Positions 46,001-54,584 of a stretch of 64,000 nt of DNA are shown piece after piece; within the stretch, counting starts at the first letter, position 1, and each line of letters starts with the position of its first letter. The notes beneath the pieces were generated by a model that worked only from the letters and a program-made list of their open reading frames with translations, did no database searches and was not told where the DNA came from. Location of the stretch: contig NZ_JAQIJT010000002.1 in the NCBI RefSeq assembly GCF_036946125.1, positions 990,001-1,054,000 of the forward strand. Direction: 5' to 3'. Made by a program: the position numbers and the translations under genes. Source of the stretch: Sphingomonas adhaesiva. Its GTDB lineage: Bacteria > Pseudomonadota > Alphaproteobacteria > Sphingomonadales > Sphingomonadaceae.

Positions 46001-46529
46001 CGCGCGGGTGATGGCGACGATGGCGGTGATGGTGGAGGACGCCCGCTGGCGCACGTCCGCGCGCGGGCGCCGCTACCTGATGGCGACGCTGTCGGACGCC
46101 TCCGGGCAGTTCGTCGCGACCTGTTTCGAGGACGGCACCTCCACCGATCTGGAGGAGGCGGCGAAGAACGGCGGCTGCGGGCTGATGACGGTCGAGCTGG
46201 ATCGCCGCCCGGGCGAGGAAACGCCGCGCGTCTCGATCAAGGCGATCCGCCCGTTCGAGGGACTGGCGACGACCACCCGCTTCGCGCTGGAGGTGACGGT
46301 CGACGACCCCGCCGCCGTCACCGCGCTCGCCGCGCTGATCGGCCCGCTGCGCGGCGCGCGCGGCAAGGTGACGCTGAAGGTGCCGCTCGCATCGGACGAG
46401 GTGGCGGTGGTGATCCTCGACCGCGACTTCGCGCTGGATGCGGAGCTGGCGGAGCGGATCGAATCGTTGCCGGGCGTGACCAAGGTCGAGTTCGATATCG
46501 AGGAAACCCGCCTCCGCTCGGTGGGGTGA
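43032..46529 (+). CDS. dnaE: DNA polymerase III, alpha subunit
   Basis: 1165-aa replicative polymerase of normal length. The N-terminal PHP domain (FVPLRIFSSYTMLDGAI) is followed by the polymerase core with catalytic aspartates in PDFDIDFCE near residue 403 and GPGRGSGAGSAVAW, a helix-hairpin-helix region and an OB fold near the C terminus (ARVMATMAVMVEDARWRTS). No intein. ATG at 43032 lacks a ribosome site; an in-frame start at 42960 would add about 24 non-family residues. Confidence 0.97.
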   Translation: MAHSGFVPLRIFSSYTMLDGAIEPKAIAKRAAKLGFPAAGLTDRNGLYAAMAFSDAAAGAGVQPVIGTMLGLARPDMPDGAPPVIDWIALYAQDATGYDNLCALVSHAHLDRPLELAPHVGFDVLRRHAAGLIALTAGGEGGVARLFAEDQPARAAAYADRLHAIFPDRLYIELSRRDDAVEEKAEEHLLDLAYDRGWPIVATNPSCFEEASFGDAHDAMLCIAHSTYVESEDRPRSCGHAWMKPAEQMIALFHDLPEAIANTLVVAQRCAVAAPKRKPILPSLAGDREGEATMLRDRARAGLAARLRRIEELGQAGDAGWQDAYKDRLEFELDVIIQMGFPGYFLIVADFIQWAKQHDIPVGPGRGSGAGSAVAWALTITDLDPLQLGLLFERFLNPERVSMPDFDIDFCETRRGEVIRYVQEKYGRDQVAQIITFGKLKARAVLKDTGRVLQMSYGQIDRLAKLVPNHPTDPWDLKRALNGVPELAKEYSNDNQVRHLWDLATKLEGLPRHSSTHAAGVVIGDRPLAQLVPLYRDPRSDMPVTQFDMKYVEGAGLVKFDFLGLKTLSVLKKAIQLLAKRGIAVDLDALPWNDEGVYKLLQRGDTVGVFQLESEGMRRTLSAVRPSNFGDIIALVSLYRPGPMDNIPSFGRRKQGQEEITYPHPLLEPILNETYGIFVYQEQVMQAAQVLAGYSLGGADLLRRAMGKKIKAEMDAQRATFVAGCAEHNGIKADYANQLFDLIDKFAGYGFNKSHAAAYALLAYQTAWLKAHHPAEFFAASMCYDIHLTDKLAIFVDDMRRLGVPLLAPCINASDAEFDVQPAGDEQAYGVRYALAGLKSVGEGAMEKLIEERANGAFRSLDDFASRVDPRLLNKRQLETLAAAGAFDALETNRAGVHTVAETILAIAASTHHGRTSGQGGLFGDDAGGAGDVIKLPATARWSLAERMEQEKEAFGFYFSAHPVDRYRHLAKMHGARSYVALGELPIPEGARVMATMAVMVEDARWRTSARGRRYLMATLSDASGQFVATCFEDGTSTDLEEAAKNGGCGLMTVELDRRPGEETPRVSIKAIRPFEGLATTTRFALEVTVDDPAAVTALAALIGPLRGARGKVTLKVPLASDEVAVVILDRDFALDAELAERIESLPGVTKVEFDIEETRLRSVG

Positions 46530-46540
46530 CGCACCGACAA

Positions 46541-46570
46541 CGTCATTGCTTCGCTACGCTCGCAATGACG
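46541..46570. terminator. Hairpin between convergent dnaE and radical SAM genes
   Basis: CGTCATTGC (46541-46549) and GCAATGACG (46562-46570) form a 9-bp stem starting 12 bp after the dnaE stop and ending 13 bp before the convergent gene's stop. It could end transcription from both sides. The word also resembles dispersed sphingomonad repeats. Confidence 0.5.
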
Positions 46571-46582
46571 AATACTCGTCCA

Positions 46583-47665
46583 TCAAAACAACTCCCCCTG
46601 CGCCCCCGCCGGCGGGCGGAACAGGTCGCAGCGCAGGTCCAGTTTGCGCCGCTCGTCGCTGAACCCCGCCCGCGTCCGCGCGATCCGGAACCGGGTGCGC
46701 AGCAGGTCCGCCCACGGCCCTTCGCCCTTCATCCGCGAGCCGAAGCGGGGGTCGTTGTCGCGCCCGCCGCGCAGCGACTGGACGATCGCCATCACCTTGC
46801 CCGCACGGTCCGGGAAATGTTCGTCCAGCCATGCGCGAAACAGCGGCGCCACCTCCCACGGCAGCCGCACCGGGATGAAGGAGACGCCCCGCGCCCCCGC
46901 CGCCGCGGCGCGCGCGACGATCGCCTCCACCTCGCCATCGGTGATCGCGGGGATCACCGGCGCCATGTTGACATAGGTCGGCACCCCCGCGCTCGCCAGC
47001 CGCGCCACCGCCGCCAGCCGCCGTTCGGGCGTGGGCGCGCGCGGCTCCACCGTCATCGCGATGCGCGGATCGAGCGACGTGACCGAGATCGCGACCGCCA
47101 CCAGCCCCTTCGCCGCCATCGGCGCCAGCAGGTCCAGGTCGCGCACGACGCGGTCGGACTTGGTGGTGATGACCAGCGGATGATCGCACGCCGCCAGCAC
47201 CTCGACCACGCGCCGCGTCACCTGCCACTCGCGCTCGATCGGCTGATAGGGATCGGTATTGGTCCCCATCGCGATCGGCTGGCACGCATATCCCGGCCTG
47301 GCCAGTTCGGCGCGGAGCAGCGCCGCGGCATCGGGCTTGGCGAACAGTCTGGTCTCGAAATCCAGCCCCGGCGACAGGTCGTGATACGCGTGGCTCGGCC
47401 GCGCGAAGCAATAGATGCAGCCATGCTCGCAGCCGCGATACGGGTTGATCGAACGGTCGAACGGCACGTCGGGCGAGCGGTTGCGGGTGATGATCGTGCG
47501 CGCATGCTCGACCGTCACCGTCGTCCGCAGCGCCGGCGCGGCGCCATCGACCGCTTCGCGCGCGTCCAGCCAGTCGCCGTCCGCGACGGCCTGCGGCAGG
47601 TTGAGGCGCCGGCTCTCGGCGTTCAGCGTGGCCCCGCGGACCGCTCGATTCTTCGGCGTCGGCAT
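46583..47665 (-). CDS. PA0069-type radical SAM protein (spore photoproduct lyase-like)
   Basis: 360 aa. A radical-SAM 4Fe-4S site CEHGCIYCF (C-x3-C-x2-C) is near residue 86, preceded by DVPFDRSINPYRG and followed by AMGTNTDPYQPIE. Family members resemble SplB but lack proven DNA repair activity. ATG at 47665 (MPTPKNRAVRG) is preferred over an in-frame upstream ATG at 47767. Convergent with dnaE. Substrate unknown. Confidence 0.9.
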   Translation of the reverse strand: MPTPKNRAVRGATLNAESRRLNLPQAVADGDWLDAREAVDGAAPALRTTVTVEHARTIITRNRSPDVPFDRSINPYRGCEHGCIYCFARPSHAYHDLSPGLDFETRLFAKPDAAALLRAELARPGYACQPIAMGTNTDPYQPIEREWQVTRRVVEVLAACDHPLVITTKSDRVVRDLDLLAPMAAKGLVAVAISVTSLDPRIAMTVEPRAPTPERRLAAVARLASAGVPTYVNMAPVIPAITDGEVEAIVARAAAAGARGVSFIPVRLPWEVAPLFRAWLDEHFPDRAGKVMAIVQSLRGGRDNDPRFGSRMKGEGPWADLLRTRFRIARTRAGFSDERRKLDLRCDLFRPPAGAQGELF

Positions 47666-47803
47666 GGTCCGATCGTATCGCGCCCATCGGAACGGATCAA
47701 GAACATAGGCGCCCGCGGCAAACTTCATCCGAATCGGATCAATGCGACGCCGGCCGCCGATCCGCATGATCTAAGACGGTGGCGTATCAGGGGGAGAAGT
47801 CGG

Positions 47804-48304
47804 TTGCTCATCAAGAATCGCGCGCAGGCGGAACGTGTCCGCAGCGAATGCTACAAGCTGGTCACGCGGCGCGCGATCGTCTCGGCGGCGACCGGCGCGA
47901 TCCCCTTTGCCGCGGCGGGTGCGACCAGCGACGTCCTCAACCTCACCACGCTGCTGCCCAAGATCAACGCGAAGTTCGGGCTGGATCCCGATCAGATCGA
48001 CGGTCTTGACGAACAGGTGAAGGAACAGATCGCGGTCATCGCCGGGCGGATCGGCACCCAGCTGATCGGCAAGCTGATAACCGAAACCGCGATCGTCGCG
48101 ATCCTGAGGCAGGTCGGCGTCCGCGTCGCGGTCAAAAGCGCGGCGTCGTTCGTCCCGGTCGTCGGCAACACCGTGTCCGCGGGCATGAGCTTCGGGATGA
48201 TGAAGCTGGTCGGCAACAGGCACGTCGACGACTGCTTCCGCTTGGTCACCGAGTTGCTGGACGATCAGGAGAGCATAGTCAGCGTTCCAGCAGCCGGGGC
48301 ATGA
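47804..48304 (+). CDS. Small helical membrane-associated protein of unknown function (DUF697-like), TTG start
   Basis: 166 aa. No ATG or GTG fits; TTG at 47804 is preceded by a strong GGGGGAGAAG at ideal distance. Hydrophobic segments occur at about AIVSAATGAIPFAAAG and SFVPVVGNTVSAGMSFGMM. The pattern IP-x(n)-DVLNLTTLLPKINAKFGL recalls YcjF/DUF697-type domains linked to GTPases, but similarity is weak. The last 26 bp overlap the end of convergent moaB. Function unknown. Confidence 0.7.
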   Translation: MLIKNRAQAERVRSECYKLVTRRAIVSAATGAIPFAAAGATSDVLNLTTLLPKINAKFGLDPDQIDGLDEQVKEQIAVIAGRIGTQLIGKLITETAIVAILRQVGVRVAVKSAASFVPVVGNTVSAGMSFGMMKLVGNRHVDDCFRLVTELLDDQESIVSVPAAGA

Positions 48305-48806
48305 GCTCGACGAAGTTGCAGGGGCGGTGGCGGCTGTCGAGCTGGTCCTTCAGGATGCCGTCCCACGCATCCTTCACCGCGCCGGTCGATCCGGGCAGCG
48401 CGAAGATATAGGTGCCGCGCGCCACGCAGGCGCAGGCGCGGCTCTGTACCGTCGAGGTGCCGATCGTCCGGTAGCTCAGCCAGCGGAACAACTCGCCGAA
48501 GCCGGGGATCATCTTGTCGGCGACGCGCTCGACCGCCTCGGGGGTGACGTCGCGCCCGGTCACGCCGGTGCCCCCGGTGGTGATGATGCAGTCGATGCCC
48601 GTGTCGTCGATCCAGCGGTCGAGCTGATCGGCGATCGCCGCCATGTCGTCGCGCAGGATCAGCCGCGCGGCGAGCTCGTGCCCCGCCCCGGTCAGCCGCG
48701 CGACGAGCGTGTCGCCGGAGCGATCCTCCGCCGGCCCGCGCGTGTCGGACACGGTCAGCACCGCGATACGGATCGGCTGGAACGTGCGGCTTTCGTCGAT
48801 CGGCAT
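48279..48806 (-). CDS. moaB: Molybdenum cofactor biosynthesis protein B
   Basis: 175 aa, MoaB/Mog fold: IRIAVLTVSDTRGPAEDRSG at the N terminus, the substrate loop TTGGTGVTGRDVTPEA near 78, and FALPGSTGAVKDAWDGIL near the C terminus. It adenylates molybdopterin or supports that step; MoaB and MogA are hard to tell apart from sequence. No other moa/moe genes are in the window. It runs convergently into the upstream small gene. Confidence 0.93.
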   Translation of the reverse strand: MPIDESRTFQPIRIAVLTVSDTRGPAEDRSGDTLVARLTGAGHELAARLILRDDMAAIADQLDRWIDDTGIDCIITTGGTGVTGRDVTPEAVERVADKMIPGFGELFRWLSYRTIGTSTVQSRACACVARGTYIFALPGSTGAVKDAWDGILKDQLDSRHRPCNFVELMPRLLER

Positions 48807-48815
48807 CGCGCGACC

Positions 48816-49577
48816 CTAGCGGATGCGATCGTGCGGGACCAGCAGGCCCTGTTCGCCGCGCCAGGCGGTGATGCCATAGACCCGCGCGAGCAGATCCGCC
48901 GTCAGCACCGCGCCCGGCGCGCCATCCGCCGCGACCCCGCCGTCTGCGAGCACCAGCACCCGGTCGCAGAAGCGCGCCGCCAGCGTCAGGTCGTGGAGCA
49001 CCGCCACCACCAGCCCGCCCGCATCGGCCTGCGCGCGCAACAGTTCCATCCCCTCGATCTGATGCGCGGGGTCCAGGCTGGCGAGCGGCTCGTCCGCGAT
49101 CAGCGCGGGCGCCCCCACCGCCAGCGCCCGCGCCAGCAGCACCCGCGCACGCTCGCCCCCCGACAATTCAGTCGCGGTGCGCGTCGCGAGATGCATGACA
49201 TCGGCGCGCGCCATCGCCTCGGCGACCGCGGCATGGTCGGCGGGCGACAGGCGCGAGAAGGGGGCGAGGTGCGGCAGCCGCCCCAGCGCCACCAGCCGCT
49301 CGACCGTCATCGGCCAATGCAGCGTCTGCCCCTGCGGCAGATAGGCGATCCGCCGCGCCAGCGCCGCCCGCGTCAGCGTCCGGCGCGGCGCACCGTCGAC
49401 AGTCACCGCGCCGCGGTGCGGCAGCAGCGCCAGCAGCGCGCGTACCAGCGTCGACTTGCCCGCGCCGTTGGGGCCCAGCACCCCGACCAGCGTACCGGGC
49501 GTCCAGTCGAACGACACGTCGTCCAGCACCTGCCGCTGGCCGAGCGAGACGCCCAGCCCCTGCGCGACGATGCTCAC
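48816..49577 (-). CDS. ABC transporter ATP-binding protein (cobalamin/Fe-siderophore type, BtuD/FecE-like)
   Basis: 253 aa. Walker A GPNGAGKSTLVRALL is near 34, followed by the Q-loop region YLPQGQTLHWPMTV, signature ELSGGERARVLLARAL, Walker B LIADEPLASLDPAHQ and switch HDLTLAARF. The GTG start overlaps the permease stop as GTGA. Together with the permease and the divergent binding protein it makes a complete class II importer. Confidence 0.92.
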   Translation of the reverse strand: MSIVAQGLGVSLGQRQVLDDVSFDWTPGTLVGVLGPNGAGKSTLVRALLALLPHRGAVTVDGAPRRTLTRAALARRIAYLPQGQTLHWPMTVERLVALGRLPHLAPFSRLSPADHAAVAEAMARADVMHLATRTATELSGGERARVLLARALAVGAPALIADEPLASLDPAHQIEGMELLRAQADAGGLVVAVLHDLTLAARFCDRVLVLADGGVAADGAPGAVLTADLLARVYGITAWRGEQGLLVPHDRIR

Positions 49578-50563
49578 CACAGCCGCCGCTCCCGCATCAG
49601 GTGCAGCAGGAAGACCGGCACCCCCAGGAAGGCGGTGACCACCCCCAGCTTCAGTTCGTTGGTGGTCGGGATGACGCGCACCGCGACATCGGCCAGCGTC
49701 AGCAGCGCCGCCCCCGCCAGCGCGCTGGGCCACAGGATCGCGGAGGGTGTACGGTCGGTCAGCGGCCGGATCAGATGCGGCACGATCAGCCCGACGAAGC
49801 CGATCGCGCCCGACACCGCGACCGCGCCGCCCACGCCGATCGCGACGCCCAGCAGCAGCCGTATCCGCGTGCGCGCCAGATCGACGCCCAGCGCCGCCGC
49901 GCCGTCCTCGCCCAGCGTCAGCGCGTCGAGCGCGCGCCCCTGTCCGGCCAGCAGTGCGGCGCCTGACGCGATGCACGGCAGGGCCAGCGCGACGTGGCGG
50001 AACGAGCGATCCTCCAGGCTCCCCATCAGCCATGTCATGATCTCCATCGCCGCAAAGGGATTGGGCGACAGGTTCAGCGCCAGGCTGGTCCCCGCGACCG
50101 ACAGCGTGGAGATCGCGATCCCCGCCAGGATCAGCGTCAGCGCGCTGTCGGAGCGTCGCGCCAGCGCCAGCAGGACGCCCAGCGCCACCAGCGCACCGAC
50201 GATCGCCAGGACCGGCAGCGCGATCTCCTGCGCGGTCGCCAGCCCGAAATACAGCGCCACCACCGCGCCCAATGCCGCGCCGTTCGACGCCCCCAGCACC
50301 GACGGCTCCGCCAGCGGGTTGCGCAGATAGCCCTGCAGCGCCGCCCCGGCGAGCCCCAGGATCGCACCCACCGCCAGCCCCAGGATCGCCCGCGGCAATC
50401 GCAGCTCGATCAGGATCGCACGCTCCACCGGGTCGCCATGCCCAACCAGCGCCGCCAGCGCGCGCGCGGGCGGGATACTGGCGCTGCCGACGCCCACGCT
50501 CAGCGTCAGCGCGATCAGCGTGGTCAGGATCAGGGCCGGCCACAGCCAGCGGCGATAGGTCAC
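49574..50563 (-). CDS. FecCD/BtuC-family ABC transporter permease
   Basis: 329 aa with about ten membrane helices. Family landmarks are the ELRLPRAILGLAVGAILGLA start block, GAALQGYLRNPLAEPSVLGA, GFVGLIVPHLIRPL (coupling helix region) and ELKLGVVTAFLGVPVFLLHL at the end. It moves vitamin B12, haem or ferric siderophores across the inner membrane. GTG at 50563 is chosen; an in-frame ATG at 50638 would overlap the divergent gene. Specificity is inferred only from the BtuF-like neighbour. Confidence 0.92.
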   Translation of the reverse strand: MTYRRWLWPALILTTLIALTLSVGVGSASIPPARALAALVGHGDPVERAILIELRLPRAILGLAVGAILGLAGAALQGYLRNPLAEPSVLGASNGAALGAVVALYFGLATAQEIALPVLAIVGALVALGVLLALARRSDSALTLILAGIAISTLSVAGTSLALNLSPNPFAAMEIMTWLMGSLEDRSFRHVALALPCIASGAALLAGQGRALDALTLGEDGAAALGVDLARTRIRLLLGVAIGVGGAVAVSGAIGFVGLIVPHLIRPLTDRTPSAILWPSALAGAALLTLADVAVRVIPTTNELKLGVVTAFLGVPVFLLHLMRERRLW

Positions 50564-50636
50564 GGATGGAGAAGCCTTCTCGTGGCGGTCGACGCGCCGC
50601 CTAGCGCGAAAGGGGCAGGGGAGGCAAAGGGCGATC

Positions 50637-51449
50637 ATGCGTCTCCTGCTCCTCCTGCCCCTCCTACTTGGCGTCACCGCGGCGGCGCCCGTCGCGGCTC
50701 CGCGGCGGATCGTGTCGCTGAACCTGTGCGCGGACCAGTATCTCCTGGCGCTGGCGGACCGCGCACAGATCGTCGCGCTGACGCAGTTCGCCACCGATCC
50801 GCAGATGTCGGCCGCGGCGGCGCAGGCGCGCGGGCTTCGAGCGACCCGCGGATCGGCGGAGGACGTGCTGGCGCTTCGCCCCGATCTCGTGCTCGCCTCG
50901 CCGTGGCAGGACCCGCTGGTGACGACCCATCTGGCGGCGCGCCATATCCCCGTGGTCGCGCTCCCCCCCGCCGCGGATCGCGCGGCGATCGTGGCGCAGG
51001 TGCAGCAGGTCGCGGACGCGGTCGGGCATCCCGCCCGCGGAGCCGCGCTGATCGCGGCGATGGACCGCGCGCTGGCGACGTTGCCCCGCACCGCCGGCCG
51101 CGGCCGCACCGCCGCTTATTATCAGCGTCGCGGGTTCCTGACCGGCACCGGAACGCTCGTCGACGACCTCATGCGGCGCGTGGGGCTGCGCAATCTCGCC
51201 ACGCGTCTGGGAAAGCCTGCGCTGGCGCACGTCGGGCTGGAGGAGATGGCGCTGGCGAGGCCCGACTATCTCATCGTGGAAACCGATGCGGAACGCGTCG
51301 CCGATCGTGGGACCGAGATGCTTCACCATCCGCTGCTGGAGCGTATCCCGCGGCTGCGCCTGCCCCAGGCATGGACGGTGTGCGGCGGCCCGGCCTATGT
51401 GAAGGCGGCGGTGTCGCTGGCGCGGCAGCTGCGCGCGCAACCGCGCTGA
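50637..51449 (+). CDS. Periplasmic substrate-binding protein of a BtuF-type ABC importer
   Basis: 270 aa. A signal peptide (MRLLLLLPLLLGVTAAAP) is followed by a two-lobed helical-backbone binding fold: RRIVSLNLCADQYLLALAD, then VLALRPDLVLAS, PVVALPP, and a C-terminal lobe ending VCGGPAYVKAAVSLARQL. The SLNLCAD opening is typical of the cobalamin/BtuF-like group. ATG at 50637 follows GGGGAGG. Divergent from its permease and ATPase genes across 73 bp. No cobalamin riboswitch is seen before it. Confidence 0.88.
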   Translation: MRLLLLLPLLLGVTAAAPVAAPRRIVSLNLCADQYLLALADRAQIVALTQFATDPQMSAAAAQARGLRATRGSAEDVLALRPDLVLASPWQDPLVTTHLAARHIPVVALPPAADRAAIVAQVQQVADAVGHPARGAALIAAMDRALATLPRTAGRGRTAAYYQRRGFLTGTGTLVDDLMRRVGLRNLATRLGKPALAHVGLEEMALARPDYLIVETDAERVADRGTEMLHHPLLERIPRLRLPQAWTVCGGPAYVKAAVSLARQLRAQPR

Positions 51450-51496
51450 TGCGTGCCACGTTGTCCTGACGCCGATTGCCTCGTAGAGACGCGCGC

Positions 51497-53047
51497 ATGG
51501 CCGATCCGTTCTACATCACCACCGCCATCAGCTACCCCAATGGCCGCCCGCATATCGGCCACGCCTATGAGGCGATCGCCGCCGATGCGATCGCCCGGTT
51601 CCAGCGGCAGGCCGGGCGCGACGTGCGCTTCCAGACCGGCACCGACGAGCACGGGCTGAAGATGGTGCAGACCGCACGCGACAAGGGCGTGGAGGTGCGC
51701 GCGCTGGCCGACGAAATGTCCGGCTATTTCAGGGCGATGTGCGACGCGCTTGGGATCGGCTACGATCGCTTCATCCGCACCACCGACGCCGATCACCACC
51801 GCGCCAGCCAGGCGATCTGGCAGGCGATGGCGGATGCCGGCGACCTGTACCTCGACCGCTACGAGGGCTGGTATTCGGTCCGTGACGAGGCCTTCTACGA
51901 CGAAAAGGAACTGGTCGAGGGGGAAGGGGACGCAAAGCTCTCGCCGCAAGGAACGCCCGTGACATGGACCGCGGAGGAGACATGGTTCTTCCGCCTGTCG
52001 AAATACCAGCAGCCGCTGCTCGATCTCTACGCCGGCAGCCCCGATTTCATCCGGCCCGAGGCGCGGCGGAACGAGATCCTGCGCTTCGTCGAGGGCGGGC
52101 TGTCCGACCTGTCGGTGTCGCGGACCAGCTTCGACTGGGGCGTGCCGGTGCCGGGCAGCCCCGGGCACGTGATGTACGTGTGGGTCGATGCGCTGACCAA
52201 CTATCTGACCGGCGCGGGCTATCCGGACGGCGACATGCCGTACTGGCCCGCCGACCTGCACCTGATCGGCAAGGACATCGTCCGCTTCCACGCGGTCTAT
52301 TGGCCCGCTTTCCTGATGTCGGCGGGTATCCCCCTGCCGAAGACGGTGTTCGGGCACGGCTTCCTGCTGCATCGCGGGGAGAAGATGTCGAAGAGTCTCG
52401 GCAACGTCGTCGATCCGCTTGATCTGGCCCGTGCTTTCTCCGTCGACGGCCTGCGCTACTTTCTCCTGCGCGAGGTCAGCTTCGGGCAGGACGGCAGCTA
52501 TTCGGCGGAGGCGATCGTCACCCGCGTCAACGCCGAACTCGCCAACGCCTTCGGCAATCTGGCACAGCGCACGCTGTCGTTCGTCGCCAAGAACCTGGGC
52601 GGCGCCTTGCCCGGCATCGGTCGCGCCGACGCCGCCGATGGCGCGCTGATCGAGGAGGTCGTCGTCGCCTGCGCCGGGCTGAAGACCGCGTTCGGCGACC
52701 TGATGCTCAGCCAGGGGGTCGAGGCATGGCTGCGCGGCGTGTTCGCCTGCAACCAGTATATCGACGCGCAGGCGCCCTGGGCGCTGCGCAAGACCGACCC
52801 GGAGCGGATGCACGCGGTATTGCGCACGCTGGTCCGCGCGATCCGGATGCTGGCGATCGCGATCCTTCCGGTCGTGCCGGAGGGGGCGGGCAAGGTGCTC
52901 GACCTGCTCGGCGTCGAGGCGCGCGACCACGCCGCGATCGACGACGACGGCTGGTATGAGCGCGCGGAGGCGGCGGGCTTCGTCCTCGCCGCGCCCACGC
53001 CCGCCTTCCCGCGGCTGGAGATGCCGGTCGAGGCGGAGCCCGCCTGA
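51497..53047 (+). CDS. metG: Methionyl-tRNA synthetase
   Basis: 516-aa class I synthetase. The HIGH motif is HIGH at residues 19-22, the KMSKS loop KMSKSLGN near 296, and WVDALTNYLTGAG binds Met. The protein ends after the anticodon-binding helices, so it is the short form without the C-terminal EMAP/Trbp111 tRNA-binding domain. Zinc-finger cysteines are absent, as in the single-knuckle-free type. The stop touches the tatD start (TGATG). Confidence 0.97.
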   Translation: MADPFYITTAISYPNGRPHIGHAYEAIAADAIARFQRQAGRDVRFQTGTDEHGLKMVQTARDKGVEVRALADEMSGYFRAMCDALGIGYDRFIRTTDADHHRASQAIWQAMADAGDLYLDRYEGWYSVRDEAFYDEKELVEGEGDAKLSPQGTPVTWTAEETWFFRLSKYQQPLLDLYAGSPDFIRPEARRNEILRFVEGGLSDLSVSRTSFDWGVPVPGSPGHVMYVWVDALTNYLTGAGYPDGDMPYWPADLHLIGKDIVRFHAVYWPAFLMSAGIPLPKTVFGHGFLLHRGEKMSKSLGNVVDPLDLARAFSVDGLRYFLLREVSFGQDGSYSAEAIVTRVNAELANAFGNLAQRTLSFVAKNLGGALPGIGRADAADGALIEEVVVACAGLKTAFGDLMLSQGVEAWLRGVFACNQYIDAQAPWALRKTDPERMHAVLRTLVRAIRMLAIAILPVVPEGAGKVLDLLGVEARDHAAIDDDGWYERAEAAGFVLAAPTPAFPRLEMPVEAEPA

Positions 53048-53823
53048 TGCTCGCCGACAGCCATTGCCACCTGAATTACAAGGGGTTGGCGGAGGAACAG
53101 CAGGCGGTGCTCGAACGCGCCCGCGCGCGCGGCGTCACCGCGATGCTCAACATCGCGACGCGTGAGAGCGAATGGGACGCGGTGCTGGCGACCGCCGAGC
53201 GCGAGGCCGATGTCTGGGCCACCGTCGGCATCCACCCGCACGAAGCGGATCGGCATCCCCACGTCGATACCGCGAAACTGATCGCTCGCGCGCGGCATCC
53301 GCGCGTCGTGGGAATCGGCGAGAGCGGGCTCGATTACTTCTACGACCATTCCGATCGCGCCCGGCAACAGGCCAGTTTCCGCGCGCACATCGCCGCGGCG
53401 CGCACCGCGGGCGTGCCGATCGTGGTCCATACGCGCGATGCCGAGGACGACACCGCCGCGATCATGCGCGAGGAGATGGAGGAGGGGGCCTATGCGGGCG
53501 TCATCCACTGCTTCACCGCCAGCGGCGCGTTCGCCGACACGGCGCTCGACATGGGGCTTTACATCTCGATTTCGGGCATCGTGACGTTCAAGAACGCCAC
53601 CGACCTCCAGCAAACCGCCGCCCGGCTGCCGCGCGAGCGCCTCCTGATCGAGACCGATGCGCCCTTCCTCGCCCCCGTACCGCATCGCGGCAAGACCGGC
53701 GAACCTGCGTTCGTCGCCGATACGGCGGCGTTCCTCGCCCGTCTGCGCGACGAGGATGTTGAGGAATTGCAGCACTATACCGCCGACAATTTCCACCGGC
53801 TCTTCGCCAAGACGGTGGCATGA
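53047..53823 (+). CDS. TatD family metal-dependent deoxyribonuclease
   Basis: 258 aa. Metal-site residues are visible in order: DSHCHL near the N terminus, GESGLDYFY, VHTRDAEDDT, HCFTAS and ETDAPFLAP. The family has 3'-5' exonuclease or D-aminoacyl-tRNA deacylase-like activity; most bacteria have two or three copies and this is the metG-linked one. Overlaps metG by 1 nt and the MBL gene by 4 nt, so the genes are one operon. Confidence 0.95.
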   Translation: MLADSHCHLNYKGLAEEQQAVLERARARGVTAMLNIATRESEWDAVLATAEREADVWATVGIHPHEADRHPHVDTAKLIARARHPRVVGIGESGLDYFYDHSDRARQQASFRAHIAAARTAGVPIVVHTRDAEDDTAAIMREEMEEGAYAGVIHCFTASGAFADTALDMGLYISISGIVTFKNATDLQQTAARLPRERLLIETDAPFLAPVPHRGKTGEPAFVADTAAFLARLRDEDVEELQHYTADNFHRLFAKTVA

Positions 53824-54584
53824 AGGTCCGCATCCTCGGCTCGGGCACGTCGTCGGGGGTGCCGCGCATCGGCAACGACTGGGGTGATTGCGACCCTGAC
53901 GAACCCCGCAACCGCCGCACCCGTTCGTCCCTGCTCGTCGAGCACGGCGGCACGCGCATCCTGATCGACACCAGCCCCGACATGCGCGCGCAGCTGCTGG
54001 ACGCGGACGTGGCCACGGTCGATGCGGTGATCTGGACCCACCAGCACGCGGATCACGTCTTCGGCGTCGACGATCTGCGTCAGCTCTTCCACGCTCTCGG
54101 CCGCCCGGTCGCGGGCTATGCACGCCCCGCCACCGCGGCCGCGCTTCAGCAGCAGTTCGGCTACGTCTTTCGCGGCCATCAGGGCTATCCGCCGACCGTT
54201 TCGCTGTCACCCTTGCCCGACCGGCTCACGATCGGCGACATCGCCATCACCGTCACCGATCAGCCGCATGGCGCGATCACCTCGGCCGGGCTCCGCTTCG
54301 AGGCGGACGGGCGCGCCGTTGGATATGCCACCGATTTCAACGTCATGACCGACGACATGTGGACGATCTATCAGGGACTGGACCTGTGGATCGTCGATGC
54401 GCTGCGCCGGCGCCCGCATCCGACGCACCCCGATCTGGCATCCGCGCTCCGCTGGATCGGCGAGCTTCGTCCGAAGAAGGCCGCCCTGGTACATATGGAT
54501 CAGACGATGGACTATGCCGGCCTCGTCGCCGAACTGCCGCGCGGGATCGAGCCGGGCTACGACGGCTGGGAAGCCGCATGGTAG
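53820..54584 (+). CDS. MBL-fold metallo-hydrolase (PhnP/RNase Z-like)
   Basis: 254 aa. GSGTSSGVPRIG opens the beta-lactamase fold; the metal site THQHADHVFGVDDLR has the HxHxDH pattern near residue 74. VGYATDFNVM and the C-terminal ALVHMDQTMDYAG supply further ligands. Closest in layout to PhnP, a cyclic phosphodiesterase, but no phosphonate genes are near. It follows tatD in many alphaproteobacteria. Substrate unknown. Confidence 0.92.
   Translation: MKVRILGSGTSSGVPRIGNDWGDCDPDEPRNRRTRSSLLVEHGGTRILIDTSPDMRAQLLDADVATVDAVIWTHQHADHVFGVDDLRQLFHALGRPVAGYARPATAAALQQQFGYVFRGHQGYPPTVSLSPLPDRLTIGDIAITVTDQPHGAITSAGLRFEADGRAVGYATDFNVMTDDMWTIYQGLDLWIVDALRRRPHPTHPDLASALRWIGELRPKKAALVHMDQTMDYAGLVAELPRGIEPGYDGWEAAW

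Noticed and set aside
46526..47803. Long N-terminal extension of the small helical protein at 47804
   Set aside because: This upstream part is antisense to the radical SAM gene and has shadow composition; a TTG with an ideal ribosome site explains the real start.
50564..50636. Cobalamin riboswitch in the divergent importer gap
   Set aside because: The gap is only 73 bp and no conserved B12-box was recognised; too short for the element.
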